A stretch of 64,000 bases of DNA from Oceanomicrobium pacificus (GCF_009833495.1 NZ_WUWG01000001.1:992001-1056000); one strand, 5' to 3'. Positions 24,174 through 33,061 are shown, numbered from the stretch's first letter. The notes: generated by a model not told the origin, from the sequence alone. A program made the numbers and translations.

Positions 24174-25232
24174 ATGACGGCCGATCCCCACAGCCGCCAC
24201 AAGGCGCTGATCGCCCCGCTGCGGGCCGCCATGTACGAGTTTGCGACCGAGACTGTGCGGGACCGCCTGTCCGAACTTGTCGCGCCCGATGCGCCGATGC
24301 ACCTGGCTTTCCCGTTCGAGACGCTTGACGGTCCCGCGGGCTGGCTTGGCGATGCGCTCGGCCCGCTCAAGACAGCGATGCCCGATCTGGAGCGGCGGGA
24401 CCATATCGTCATGGCCGGCGCGGATACGGACGGGGCGCAGTGGGTCGGGTGCGGCGGCTATTATTGCGGCACCTTCGCCGCGCCCTTCCTCGACATCCCG
24501 CCGACCGGTCACATGGCGCATATGCGTTTTCACGAGTTTTTCCGCTTCGAGGATAACCGTGTCGTGGAGATGCAGGCGCTTTGGGACATTCCGGAACTCA
24601 TCATGCAGGCGGGCGCCTGGCCGATGGGGCCGAGTCTCGGCCGCGAATGGCATATTCCGGGGCCCGCGACGCAGGACGGGCTGGTGCCCGGACCGCACGA
24701 CGAAGCGCGGTCCGTGCGAAGCCGCGACCGCGTGATCGACATGCTGGAGCATATGAAACGGCACCCGGCGCAGGGCGGACCGGACGTGATGGAAATGGAG
24801 CGGTTTTGGCACGAACGGATGAGCTGGTACGGGCCGAGCGGCATCGGCACCGGGCGCGGTATCGGCGGGTTCCGGCACTGGCACCAGATCCCGTTCCTTA
24901 ACGGCATGCCGGACCGTGGCCGCTATGTGGACGAGATCGACTATCATTTCTTCGGCGACGGCGACTATGTGGCGGTCACCGGCTGGCCCGACATGATCCA
25001 GACCGTGAGCGCGGGCGGCTGGCTCGGCATCGCGCCGTCTGACAAGCGGATCGAGATGCGGTCGCTCGATTTCTGGCGGCTCGAAGGCGACCGGATTCGC
25101 GAAAACTGGGTGATGGTCGATTTGTTGCACGCATTCGACCAGTTGGGCGTGGATGTGCTGGCACGGATGCGGGAATATGTCTCCGCCCGCCGGACGCCCG
25201 GCTTCACCCTGCCCGAAGGCCTTGCCCCATGA
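24174..25232 (+). CDS. tandem NTF2/SnoaL-like domain protein (paralogue C)
   Basis: 352 residues, two NTF2-like domains. Shared with paralogue A: RFWHERMSWYGPSGIGTG, GGFRHWHQIPFLNGMPDR, the W-G-x2-P block, MRSLDFWRLEGDRIRENWV and GVDVLARMR. The first domain also aligns, with LERRDHIVMAG here against LERRTHLLAAG in A. The aromatic/His-rich cavity motif HWHQ could form an active site. Function unknown. It starts 5 nt after the dehydrogenase stop and runs into the SDR start (ATGA). The longer frame upstream lies inside the dehydrogenase gene and was rejected. Confidence 0.75.
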   Translation: MTADPHSRHKALIAPLRAAMYEFATETVRDRLSELVAPDAPMHLAFPFETLDGPAGWLGDALGPLKTAMPDLERRDHIVMAGADTDGAQWVGCGGYYCGTFAAPFLDIPPTGHMAHMRFHEFFRFEDNRVVEMQALWDIPELIMQAGAWPMGPSLGREWHIPGPATQDGLVPGPHDEARSVRSRDRVIDMLEHMKRHPAQGGPDVMEMERFWHERMSWYGPSGIGTGRGIGGFRHWHQIPFLNGMPDRGRYVDEIDYHFFGDGDYVAVTGWPDMIQTVSAGGWLGIAPSDKRIEMRSLDFWRLEGDRIRENWVMVDLLHAFDQLGVDVLARMREYVSARRTPGFTLPEGLAP

Positions 25233-25996
25233 TCGACCTGCCCCGCACACCTTCCTTCCGCCTCGACGGCCGCCGCGCACTTGTGACAGGTGCAAGCTCC
25301 GGCATCGGTCTGGGCTGCGCCGCGGCGCTGGCGGAAGCAGGGGCGCAGGTTGTGCTGGCGGCGCGCGGCCGCGACAGGCTCGATGCCGTCGCGGGCGCTC
25401 TTGCCGGGGCCGGCCATTCGGTGGAGGCCTGCACGCTCGACATCACCGACCCGGACGCGATCGAGGCCTGTGTGGATGGTCTCGGCCCGCTCGACATTCT
25501 GGTGAACAGTGCCGGACTGGCCCGCCATGCGCCGGCGCTCGACGCCACCGTGGCCGATTTCGATGCGGTGATGGACGGCAATGTCCGCGGGGCTTTCTTT
25601 CTGACCCGCGCGGTGGCACGCGGACTGGCGGCCGCAGGCAAGGCCGGATCGCTGATCAACATTTCCAGTCAGATGGGCCATGTCGGCGGGATCGACCGGT
25701 CGGTCTATTGCGCCACCAAACATGCGGTCGAGGGCTTCACGAAAGCGATGGCGATCGAATGGGGCCCCTTGGGCATCCGCGTCAACACGATCTGCCCGAC
25801 CTTCATACGCACGCCGCTTGCTGCCGTGACGCTGGAAGACCCGGAGAAACGCGCCTGGGTCGAAGCCCGGATCAAGCTCGGCCGTGTGGGCGAGATCGAA
25901 GATGTGATGGGCGCCGTGACGTTTCTTGCCTCCGATGCGTCCGCGATGATCACAGGCTCGGCGCTGATGATCGACGGCGGCTGGACGGCGGAGTGA
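25229..25996 (+). CDS. short-chain dehydrogenase/reductase (classical SDR)
   Basis: 255 residues. Cofactor motif VTGASSGIG, NSAG at the end of strand 4, catalytic Ser in INISSQMG and the Tyr-x3-Lys of SVYCATKHAVEG, with the C-terminal ITGSALMIDGGWTAE. The Arg in AARGRDRLD after strand 2 would suit NADP, but the preference is uncertain. It oxidises or reduces a hydroxyl; in this operon probably a secondary alcohol complementing the HisD-like enzyme. Confidence 0.9.
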   Translation: MIDLPRTPSFRLDGRRALVTGASSGIGLGCAAALAEAGAQVVLAARGRDRLDAVAGALAGAGHSVEACTLDITDPDAIEACVDGLGPLDILVNSAGLARHAPALDATVADFDAVMDGNVRGAFFLTRAVARGLAAAGKAGSLINISSQMGHVGGIDRSVYCATKHAVEGFTKAMAIEWGPLGIRVNTICPTFIRTPLAAVTLEDPEKRAWVEARIKLGRVGEIEDVMGAVTFLASDASAMITGSALMIDGGWTAE

Positions 25997-26001
25997 GCGC
26001 C

Positions 26002-27036
26002 ATGGGGCAGGAGAAATCGACAGACCGCGTCACCTCGCTCGAAGTGGCCCGCCGCGCGGGCGTCAGCCAATCCGCCGTCAGCCGGGTGTTCACCCCCGGC
26101 GCGTCGGCCTCGCAGAAGACGATCGACAAGGTGCGCCGCGCGGCCTCCGAACTGGGCTACCGGCCGAACGTTCTGGCCCGGTCGCTGATCACCGGCCGGT
26201 CGCGGATCATCGGCGTGGTGGTCGGTTATCTGGAAAACCTCTTCTACCCCGAAGCGCTGGAAAACCTGTCGAACGCTCTGCAGGCCGAGGGCTACCATGT
26301 CCTTGTTTTCATGGCGTCCAACAGTTCCGATAATATCGAGACGGTCGTGCAGGAGATCCTCGACTATCAGGTGGACGGGATCGTGCTGGCCTCGGTCGGC
26401 CTGTCCTCCGACCTGGCAGGACGCTGCACGGATGCCGGCATACCCGTGGTGCTCTTCAACCGCAGTCAGGATGATGCCCGCCTCTCGGCGGTGACGTCGG
26501 ACAATGTGGAAGGCGGGCGCAAGCTGGCAGAGTTTTTGGTGGCCGGCGGTCACAGCCGGATCGCCTATATTGCCGGGTGGGAGGAAGCCTCCACCCAGCG
26601 CGACCGCGAAGCCGGTTTCCGGGCCGGGCTTGAGGCCGCTGGGCAGACACTCTGGGCGCGCGACTGCGGAGAATTCAGCTATCCCGCGGCCCAGGCGGCG
26701 GCACGGCGGATGTTCGCGGGCGCCGACCGGCCGGACGCGGTTTTTGTCGGCAATGACCATATGGCCTTCGCCGTCATGGACACGCTGCGTTTCGAGTTGG
26801 GCCTGTCGGTGCCGGACGACGTGTCGGTCGTCGGCTATGATGACGTGATGGCCTCTGCCTGGCCAAGCTTCGATCTGACAACCGTGCGCCAGCCGGCGCG
26901 GCGGATGGTTTCGGAAACCGTCCGCATGCTGCTCGGCCGGATCGACGGCGCGGCGAGCGCGCCGGAACGCACAACCATCGACGGGCCGCTCATCGTGCGC
27001 GGATCGGCCCGCAAACCGGAAGGGTGGACGCCATGA
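26002..27036 (+). CDS. LacI/GalR-family repressor of the ABC/NTF2 operon
   Basis: 344 residues. The N-terminal HTH is SLEVARRAGVSQSAVSRVFT with the hinge helix GYRPNVLARSLITGRS. The periplasmic-binding-protein-like sensor follows (GVVVGYLENLFYPEALENL, QVDGIVLAS, VFVGNDHMAFAVMDTLR, VVGYDD). The twin TTGCAATCGTATGCAA sites upstream of the operon are the likely targets, so the repressor gene lies inside its own regulon. ATG 26002 has a GGAG Shine-Dalgarno 8 nt upstream; an in-frame GTG at 25993 overlapping the SDR stop (GTGA) is an alternative adding three residues. Confidence 0.9.
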   Translation: MGQEKSTDRVTSLEVARRAGVSQSAVSRVFTPGASASQKTIDKVRRAASELGYRPNVLARSLITGRSRIIGVVVGYLENLFYPEALENLSNALQAEGYHVLVFMASNSSDNIETVVQEILDYQVDGIVLASVGLSSDLAGRCTDAGIPVVLFNRSQDDARLSAVTSDNVEGGRKLAEFLVAGGHSRIAYIAGWEEASTQRDREAGFRAGLEAAGQTLWARDCGEFSYPAAQAAARRMFAGADRPDAVFVGNDHMAFAVMDTLRFELGLSVPDDVSVVGYDDVMASAWPSFDLTTVRQPARRMVSETVRMLLGRIDGAASAPERTTIDGPLIVRGSARKPEGWTP

Positions 27037-28007
27037 AAGGGTTCGATCCGAAGTTCAGCGATTTCCCCGACTATATTATCGGGATCACCAAGGAGATCTG
27101 GGAGGACCGCCGGATCGCCACGCTGCATGACTATTACGCTCCCGATATCGTCGTGCGCTCGCCGGCTTCGGTGGTGGTCGGCAACCGCGACGTGATTGGC
27201 GCGACCATGGCGACCCTTGCGGAGTTTCCCGACCGGCGGCTCCTGGGGGAAGATGTGATCTGGTCCGGCGATCCGGAGGCGGGGATGCTTTCGTCCCACC
27301 GGATCATTTCCACGGCCACCCATAGCGGCGACGGGGTCTATGGCCGTGCCACCGGGAAGACGCTGCGTTATCGGATCATTGCCGACTGTCATGCGATTGC
27401 GAACCAGATCAACGATGAATGGCTGATCCGCGATCAGGGCGCGATCGTGCGCCAGCTTGGCCATGACCCGAAAGACTATGCCCGTGACCTGATCGCGCGC
27501 GAGGGCGGGCCGGAAGCCTGTGTGCACCCGTTCACACCCGACCGCGATGTTGCCGGACCCTATACGGGCAGCGGCAATGACAATGAATGGGGCCAGCGCT
27601 ACGCGGATATCCTGAACCGGATCATGGACGCCGATATGGGCGTGATCCCGGCGGAATATGACCGGGCCAGCCAACTCGCCTATCCGGGCGGGGTGGAGGC
27701 GCTCAGCCATGACGGGGCCGACCGGTTCTGGATGGGGCTGCGGGCGAGTTTTCCCGATGCGACGTTCACGATCCACCACCGGATCGGGCGGGACGACCCG
27801 ATGATGCCGCCGCGCGCCGCGCTGCGCTGGAGCCTGCAGGGCAGGCATTCCGGCTGGGGCATGTTCGGCGCACCGACGGGGGCGGAAGTGCATGTCATGG
27901 GTGCCGCTCATGCCGAGTTCGGCCCTTGGGGGCTGCGGCGCGAATATGCGCTCTTCGATGAAACCGCGATCTGGAAGCAGATTCTGCTCGCCACGGGGGA
28001 AGTCTGA
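27033..28007 (+). CDS. tandem NTF2/SnoaL-like protein (paralogue D)
   Basis: 324 residues, apparently two NTF2-like domains (about 1-145 and 180-320). Features: EIWEDRRIATLHDYYAPDIV, VVVGNRDVIGATMATLAEFP, and in the second half HDGADRFWMGLRASFPDATF followed by HHRIGRDD. More diverged from A-C than they are from each other. The internal AIANQINDEWLIRDQGAIVR matches many ester-cyclase/SnoaL entries. Substrate unknown. ATG overlaps the LacI stop (ATGA); the next gene begins in its stop (TGATG). Confidence 0.72.
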   Translation: MKGFDPKFSDFPDYIIGITKEIWEDRRIATLHDYYAPDIVVRSPASVVVGNRDVIGATMATLAEFPDRRLLGEDVIWSGDPEAGMLSSHRIISTATHSGDGVYGRATGKTLRYRIIADCHAIANQINDEWLIRDQGAIVRQLGHDPKDYARDLIAREGGPEACVHPFTPDRDVAGPYTGSGNDNEWGQRYADILNRIMDADMGVIPAEYDRASQLAYPGGVEALSHDGADRFWMGLRASFPDATFTIHHRIGRDDPMMPPRAALRWSLQGRHSGWGMFGAPTGAEVHVMGAAHAEFGPWGLRREYALFDETAIWKQILLATGEV

Positions 28008-28492
28008 TGCCCGCGCCGGCCCATGCGACGGTCACCGTCGCGCGCAATTTCGACCATCCGGTCGACAGGCTCTTTGCCCACTGGACCAGCCCCGCCACCC
28101 GCGCGCGCTGGGAAGCCGGACCGGACACGGGCATGCGATACGCCGGCTTCGACACCCGTCCGGGCGGGGTCGAGACCGTGCATATCACCCATGAGGGCAA
28201 GGGGGTCGGCCACATGGTCCAGCGGATCCATGTGGTGGACCCGCCGCGCCTTCTGGCCGTTTCGGTCGAAGGCCATTTCGGCGGCGCTGTCACGATGATG
28301 ATGCAACTCACCGTCCGGTTCAGCGCGCATAAGGGTGGCAGCCGGCTGGAGGCCGTCACCCAGGCGACCGATCTGGGCGGCCGTGACCCGGGCGAGCAGC
28401 AGGAACAGGGCTGGGCCTGGCTGCTCGACCGGTTCGAGGCCGACATTGCCGAACACGGGCTCGCGCCCGCCAATCCGGAGGACAGGACATGA
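28007..28492 (+). CDS. SRPBCC/START-fold protein, AHSA1-like
   Basis: 161 residues. TVARNFDHPVDRLFAHWTSP followed by ARWEAGPDTGMRYAGFDTRP is the standard entry of the Aha1/YndB-type SRPBCC superfamily; the C-terminal helix is EQQEQGWAWLLDRFEADI. The fold makes a deep hydrophobic ligand pocket and can act as a binding protein or cyclase. It is the fifth small-molecule-pocket protein of this locus. No catalytic residue can be assigned. Confidence 0.8.
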   Translation: MPAPAHATVTVARNFDHPVDRLFAHWTSPATRARWEAGPDTGMRYAGFDTRPGGVETVHITHEGKGVGHMVQRIHVVDPPRLLAVSVEGHFGGAVTMMMQLTVRFSAHKGGSRLEAVTQATDLGGRDPGEQQEQGWAWLLDRFEADIAEHGLAPANPEDRT

Positions 28493-29454
28493 CCCCGCAG
28501 GAGATGGAAACCCGCATCGTGCGCTATGGCGATCTGGTGCCCTGCAAGACGGCCTTCATCGACGCCCACACGCCGGGCTCGGACCAGAAGGAGAATTTCA
28601 CGATCATCGGCGGCGGTGTGTCGGAAAGCCCCGACCAGCATGTCCATATCAAGGACACGCCGGGCTTCAACATCGGCGCGGCGGGCCAGCCGCCCAAATG
28701 CCGCAACTCGCTCCATTCGCACCGCACGGCGGAAGTGTTCTTCGTCCTCAAGGGGCGCTGGCGCTTCTTCTGGGGGCGCTGGGGCACGGCTGGCGAGGTG
28801 GTGCTCGAAGAGGGCGACATTTTCAACATTCCGACCGGCATATTCCGCGGCTTCGAGAATATCGGCACCGACTACGGGATGATCATGGCGATCCTCGGCG
28901 GGGATGATGCGGGCGGCGGTGTGATCTGGGCGCCGCAGGTGATCGAGGATGCGCGCGACCACGGGCTGGTGCTGGGCGAGAATGGCAAGCTCTACGACAG
29001 CAAGAAGGGTGAAACCCTGCCGGACGGGGTCGGCCCGATGCCGCTCCTGTCGGAGGCTGAACTGGCAGGATTTCCCGAAACACCGGTGGAGGAGGTCGTC
29101 CGCGACTATGTCGCCCGCTATTGGGATCTGATGGCGCTGTCGGGCAAAAAACCGGCCAAGGTGATCGGCACGGATGCGCTATTGCGCGACCGGCCGGGCT
29201 TCGAGGTGGAGTTCCTCAGCCGTGACAGCATCGCTCCGTCAGCCTATGCGCTCGACCGGCACGAGATCCTGATGGTCATGCGCGGCCATTGGCGGCTGAC
29301 CTGGGACGGTGGCGCGGCGACGCTCGCGCCAGGGGACACCTGCGCCGTCCCGCCCGGTCTGACCCATACGCTGGCCCCCGCCATGACGGGCGAGGCGAGC
29401 CTCTACCGGGTGACGAACACGGCCGATGCGGCCGGCCCGACCTGGACCGGTTGA
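28489..29454 (+). CDS. bicupin domain protein
   Basis: 321 residues with two cupin barrels. In the first, RNSLHSHRTAEVFFVLKG followed by GDIFNIPTGIFRGFEN gives a His-x-His ... Glu metal set. In the second, YALDRHEILMVMRGHWRL and GDTCAVPPGLTHTLAP retain fewer ligands, so only the N-terminal barrel may bind metal. Gentisate-type dioxygenases and some isomerases share this layout. Coupled to the SRPBCC gene (ATGA). The reaction cannot be read from sequence. Confidence 0.8.
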   Translation: MTPQEMETRIVRYGDLVPCKTAFIDAHTPGSDQKENFTIIGGGVSESPDQHVHIKDTPGFNIGAAGQPPKCRNSLHSHRTAEVFFVLKGRWRFFWGRWGTAGEVVLEEGDIFNIPTGIFRGFENIGTDYGMIMAILGGDDAGGGVIWAPQVIEDARDHGLVLGENGKLYDSKKGETLPDGVGPMPLLSEAELAGFPETPVEEVVRDYVARYWDLMALSGKKPAKVIGTDALLRDRPGFEVEFLSRDSIAPSAYALDRHEILMVMRGHWRLTWDGGAATLAPGDTCAVPPGLTHTLAPAMTGEASLYRVTNTADAAGPTWTG

Positions 29455-29459
29455 CCGCG

Positions 29460-30509
29460 ATGGGCGTGCAGGACCCGCCCGTTTTCGACGGGCACAATGA
29501 CGTGCTCCTGCGGCTCTGGTCGGGCGGCGCAGACGGGGTCGAGGAGCGGTTCCGAGCGGCTGACGGCGGGCATCTGTCGCTGGAGCAGGCCCGCGTAGGC
29601 GGGTTCGCAGGCGGGCTCTTCGCGATCTTTGTGCCAAGCCCCGAAGGGCTCGATTTCGCGGCCTTCCTGCAGGAGGGCTATGACATTCCGCTGCCCGATC
29701 CGGTCGCGCAGGACGGCGCCCTGCGTGTCGCCACGGAACAGGCCGCGATCCTGCACCGGCTCGACCGCGCCGGGCTCCTGTCGCTCTGCCGCACCGCAGC
29801 CGAGATCGATGCCGCAATGGGCGCGGGCCGGCTGGCGGCCGTTATGCATATGGAGGGCGCGGAGGCGATCGATGCCGATCTGCTGGCGCTGGACACGCTT
29901 CATGCGGCGGGGTTGCGGTCGCTCGGGCCGGTCTGGAGCCGCCCGACGATCTTCGGCCATGGCGTGCCGCTGCGGTTTCCATCGGGCCCCGATACCGGTC
30001 CGGGGATGACCGAAGCCGGGCGCCGGCTGGTGGCGCGCTGCGCGGAGCTTCGGATCATCGTCGATCTCAGCCACCTCAATATGGCGGGGTTCGAAGATGT
30101 GGCCGATGCCGGACTGCCGCTTGTTGCCAGCCATTCGAACACTCATGCCCTGTCGCCCGGTGCGCGCAACCTGACGGATGATCAGTTGCGCGCAATCGGC
30201 CAGACCGGCGGGATTGTGGGACTCAATTTCGGGACGATCTTCCTGCGTGAGGACGGGCGCGCCGACCCGGCTGGCGGGATGGAAGCCGCGATGCGCCATC
30301 TCGACCGGATGGTGTCGCTCGCGGGGGACGACCATGTCGGACTCGGCTCCGATTTCGACGGGGCGCCGATGCCCGAGGGGCTTGGCTCCGCGGCGGACCT
30401 GCCGAACCTGCGCAGGGCGATGCGGGACCACGGGTTCGGCGAACCGCTCATCGAGAAGATTTGCAATGCGAACTGGCGGCGGCTCCTCCGCCGCGTCTGG
30501 GGGAACTGA
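29460..30509 (+). CDS. M19 membrane-dipeptidase-family amidohydrolase
   Basis: 349 residues. Binuclear zinc ligands of renal dipeptidases are visible: His and Asp in FDGHNDVLL, Glu in VMHMEGAEAI, His residues in ASHSNTHAL and Asp in GLGSDFDGA. No signal peptide, so it is cytoplasmic. Catabolic M19 members cleave dipeptides or amide/lactam bonds. Start ATG 29460; an in-frame TTG at 29451 overlapping the cupin stop is possible. The family is often found in opine or amino-acid conjugate loci, which hints that the substrate may contain an amide bond. Confidence 0.87.
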   Translation: MGVQDPPVFDGHNDVLLRLWSGGADGVEERFRAADGGHLSLEQARVGGFAGGLFAIFVPSPEGLDFAAFLQEGYDIPLPDPVAQDGALRVATEQAAILHRLDRAGLLSLCRTAAEIDAAMGAGRLAAVMHMEGAEAIDADLLALDTLHAAGLRSLGPVWSRPTIFGHGVPLRFPSGPDTGPGMTEAGRRLVARCAELRIIVDLSHLNMAGFEDVADAGLPLVASHSNTHALSPGARNLTDDQLRAIGQTGGIVGLNFGTIFLREDGRADPAGGMEAAMRHLDRMVSLAGDDHVGLGSDFDGAPMPEGLGSAADLPNLRRAMRDHGFGEPLIEKICNANWRRLLRRVWGN

Positions 30510-30511
30510 AC

Positions 30512-31645
30512 ATGACCAAATTTGCCGTGACCCATGTCGGCAGCCTGCCGCGCAGCCAGGAGGTGGTGGATTTCATCTTCGCGCGGGAACGAGGCGAAGA
30601 CTATGACGGGGCCGATTTCGACGCCTGCATGGCCCGCAACGTCGCCGCGACCGTCGCCCGCCAGAAGGAGGCCGGGGTCGATGTGGTCAGCGACGGGGAG
30701 ACATCGAAAATCTCCTACGCGACCTATGTGAAGGACCGCTATACGGGCTTCTCCGGTGACAGCCCCCGCAATGCGCCGGCCGATCTGAAGATGTTTCCCG
30801 GCTTTCTCGAGCGACTCGCCAACGATGGCGGCACGCCGAAATATGCCCGACCGATGTGCACGGGCGAGGTGCGCTCCAAGGGTCAGGGCGAATTGCAGAA
30901 GGATATCGACAATCTGAAAGCCGGAATGGCGGCGGCCGGGGTCGAGCGCGGCTTCATGAACGCGGCATCCCCGGGCGTGATCTCGCTCTTCCTGCAGAAC
31001 CAGCATTATCCCGACCGAGAGGCCTATCTGGCCGCGCTCGCCGACGCGATGCGCGACGAGTATGAGACGATCACCAGTGCCGGGCTCGACCTGCAACTCG
31101 ATTGTCCCGACCTCGCCCTGTCGCGTCACATGCTCTTTACCGATCTGTCCGATGATGAGTTCCTGAAGGTCGCCGAGATGCATGTCGAGGCGCTGAACCA
31201 TGCGCTGGCCAATGTCCCGCAAGACCGGGTGCGGGTGCATATCTGCTGGGGCAATTACGAGGGGCCGCATTGCTGCGATATCGATATGGCGAAAGTCTTT
31301 CCCATCCTGATGAAAGCGAAGGCGCGGTATCTTTTGTTCGAGACCTCGAACCCCCGTCACGCCCATGAGTGGACCGTGTTCCGTGACCGGCGGGCGGACA
31401 TTCCCGATGACCGCGTGCTGGTGCCCGGCGTCGTCGATACGACCACCAATTTCGTCGAACATCCCGAACTGGTGGCCGAGCGGCTGACCCGCTTTGGCGG
31501 AATTGTCGGAGCCGACCGCGTGATGGCAGGCACGGATTGCGGGTTCGGCACATTCGCGGGATTCGGCGCGGTCGATCCCGACATTGCCTATGCCAAACTG
31601 GCGACCCTGTCCGAAGGGGCGGCGCTGGCGCGAGATTGCGCATGA
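30512..31645 (+). CDS. MetE C-terminal-domain-like zinc protein (not full methionine synthase)
   Basis: 377 residues, matching only the C-terminal catalytic barrel of cobalamin-independent methionine synthase. It opens THVGSLPRSQEV. Zinc-ligand-like positions: His and Cys in RVHICWGNYEGPHC, Glu in LLFETSNPR and Cys in MAGTDCGFGTFAG. Free-standing proteins of this type include epoxyalkane:coenzyme M transferase and C-S or C-O bond-active enzymes. In a catabolic operon, a zinc-thiolate alkyl transfer or lyase reaction is more likely than methionine synthesis. Starts 2 nt after the dipeptidase stop. Confidence 0.82.
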   Translation: MTKFAVTHVGSLPRSQEVVDFIFARERGEDYDGADFDACMARNVAATVARQKEAGVDVVSDGETSKISYATYVKDRYTGFSGDSPRNAPADLKMFPGFLERLANDGGTPKYARPMCTGEVRSKGQGELQKDIDNLKAGMAAAGVERGFMNAASPGVISLFLQNQHYPDREAYLAALADAMRDEYETITSAGLDLQLDCPDLALSRHMLFTDLSDDEFLKVAEMHVEALNHALANVPQDRVRVHICWGNYEGPHCCDIDMAKVFPILMKAKARYLLFETSNPRHAHEWTVFRDRRADIPDDRVLVPGVVDTTTNFVEHPELVAERLTRFGGIVGADRVMAGTDCGFGTFAGFGAVDPDIAYAKLATLSEGAALARDCA

Positions 31646-32343
31646 CGCTGCCGCTCCTCCTCCTGCCCGGCATGATGTGCAATGCGCGGCTCTTCGCCCC
31701 GCAGGTGGCGGCCCTGTCGCCGTCGCGCACCGTATCGGTGCCGGGGATTGGCGGAGCGGACAATATGACGGAACTGGCGGCGGCCGTGCTTGCCGACGCG
31801 CCCGACCGGTTCGCGCTCGGCGGTGTCTCGATGGGCGGGATCGTCGCGATGGAGATCGTGCGTCAGGCGCCCGACCGAGTGGCCGGGCTGGCGCTTCTCA
31901 GCACCAATCCCCTGCCAGAGACGGACACAATCCGCCTCTGGCGGGAACCGCAGATCGAGGCCGTTCAGGCCGGGCATCTGCAACGGGTTATGCGGGACGA
32001 ACTGAAGCCCAATTACGTCTCGGACGTGCCGCACCGGCAGGAGGTGCTCGACACTTGCATGACCATGGCGGTGGAACTGGGCCCGGACGTGTTCGTACGC
32101 CAGTCGCGCGCGCTCCAGTCGCGGCCCGACCAGACAGAGACGCTCCGCGCGCTCGATGTGCCCGCGCTGGTGCTTTGCGGGTCGGAAGACCTGTTGTGCC
32201 CGGTGGCGCGGCACGAGATGATGCACGAACTCATCCCCGACAGCACGCTGACGATTCTGCCCGGCATCGGGCATCTTGCAACTCTGGAAGCGCCGGATGA
32301 TGTGACCGCGGCGCTGGAAGGCTGGCTTGCCCATGTCCATTGA
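31642..32343 (+). CDS. alpha/beta hydrolase
   Basis: 233 residues. Oxyanion region LLLLPGMMCNARLF, nucleophile elbow GGVSMGGIVA, acid GSEDLLCP and catalytic His in GIGHLATLE complete the triad. Closest style is that of small carboxylesterases and enol-lactone hydrolases. ATG 31642 overlaps the previous stop by 4 nt, and its own 3' end overlaps the RraA-like gene by 11 nt. Likely opens an ester or lactone late in the pathway. Confidence 0.88.
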   Translation: MTLPLLLLPGMMCNARLFAPQVAALSPSRTVSVPGIGGADNMTELAAAVLADAPDRFALGGVSMGGIVAMEIVRQAPDRVAGLALLSTNPLPETDTIRLWREPQIEAVQAGHLQRVMRDELKPNYVSDVPHRQEVLDTCMTMAVELGPDVFVRQSRALQSRPDQTETLRALDVPALVLCGSEDLLCPVARHEMMHELIPDSTLTILPGIGHLATLEAPDDVTAALEGWLAHVH

Positions 32344-33034
32344 TCCCGATCTGCTGGCGCTCCTGCGCAGCGTCGACACGCCAACGGTTTGCAACGCGAT
32401 CGAGACGGCAGAGGGGCGGCGCGGGTTCGACCGGTTCACCCGCGGCACGATGCTCTGCTCCGATCCCGTTGCACCGCCCATTGTCGGCTTCGCGCGCACC
32501 GCCCGCATCCGCGCGGCCGATCCGCCGGCCGAACCGGCGGACGTCCTGAAAGCGCGCCGGATGGACTATTACCGCTACATGGCGGGCGGCCCGGATCCGT
32601 CTGTCGCAGTGGTGGAGGATGAGGACGGCGCGGACGCTGTCGGCGCCTTCTGGGGGGAGATCAACACCACCGTTCACAAGGGGCTGGGCCTGAGCGGAGC
32701 GCTGACCAATGGTGTGATGCGGGACCTCGGCGACCTGCCCGACGGGTTTCCCGTGGTGGCCGGGTCGGTCGGCCCGAGCCATGCTTTCGTACACGTCACC
32801 GCGATCGACGAGCCGGTGCGGATTTTCGGGATGGAGGTCCGTCCGGGCGAGCTGGTCCATGCCGACCGCCACGGCGCGCTTATCATCCCGGCAGAGCTGA
32901 TCAACCGGATGGCCACGGCGATCCGGACCTTGCAGCAAGCCGAGGCTCTGATCCTGGAACCCGCCCGCAGGCCGGAGTTCGATATCGAGGCGTTTGCCGA
33001 AGCATGGGCCGCATTCGAGAAAGCGCGAACTTGA
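32333..33034 (+). CDS. RraA-like / HMG-CHA aldolase-family protein
   Basis: 233 residues. Motifs: LRSVDTPTVCNAIE near the start, GLSGALTNGVMRDLGDLPD in the middle (the Gly-Arg-Asp metal/substrate loop) and GELVHADRHGALIIPAE. Family members are divalent-metal aldolases or decarboxylases that yield pyruvate (4-hydroxy-4-methyl-2-oxoglutarate aldolase), while true RraA inhibits RNase E. The catabolic setting and the retained Arg-Asp pair favour an aldolase/decarboxylase as the last step. Start ATG 32333. Confidence 0.8.
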   Translation: MSIDPDLLALLRSVDTPTVCNAIETAEGRRGFDRFTRGTMLCSDPVAPPIVGFARTARIRAADPPAEPADVLKARRMDYYRYMAGGPDPSVAVVEDEDGADAVGAFWGEINTTVHKGLGLSGALTNGVMRDLGDLPDGFPVVAGSVGPSHAFVHVTAIDEPVRIFGMEVRPGELVHADRHGALIIPAELINRMATAIRTLQQAEALILEPARRPEFDIEAFAEAWAAFEKART

Positions 33035-33061
33035 TCCAGAGCGGGGTCTGTTGTTGGCTGA

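Noticed and set aside
30512-31645. metE, methionine synthase
   Set aside because: Only the C-terminal barrel is present (377 residues against about 750), in a catabolic operon.
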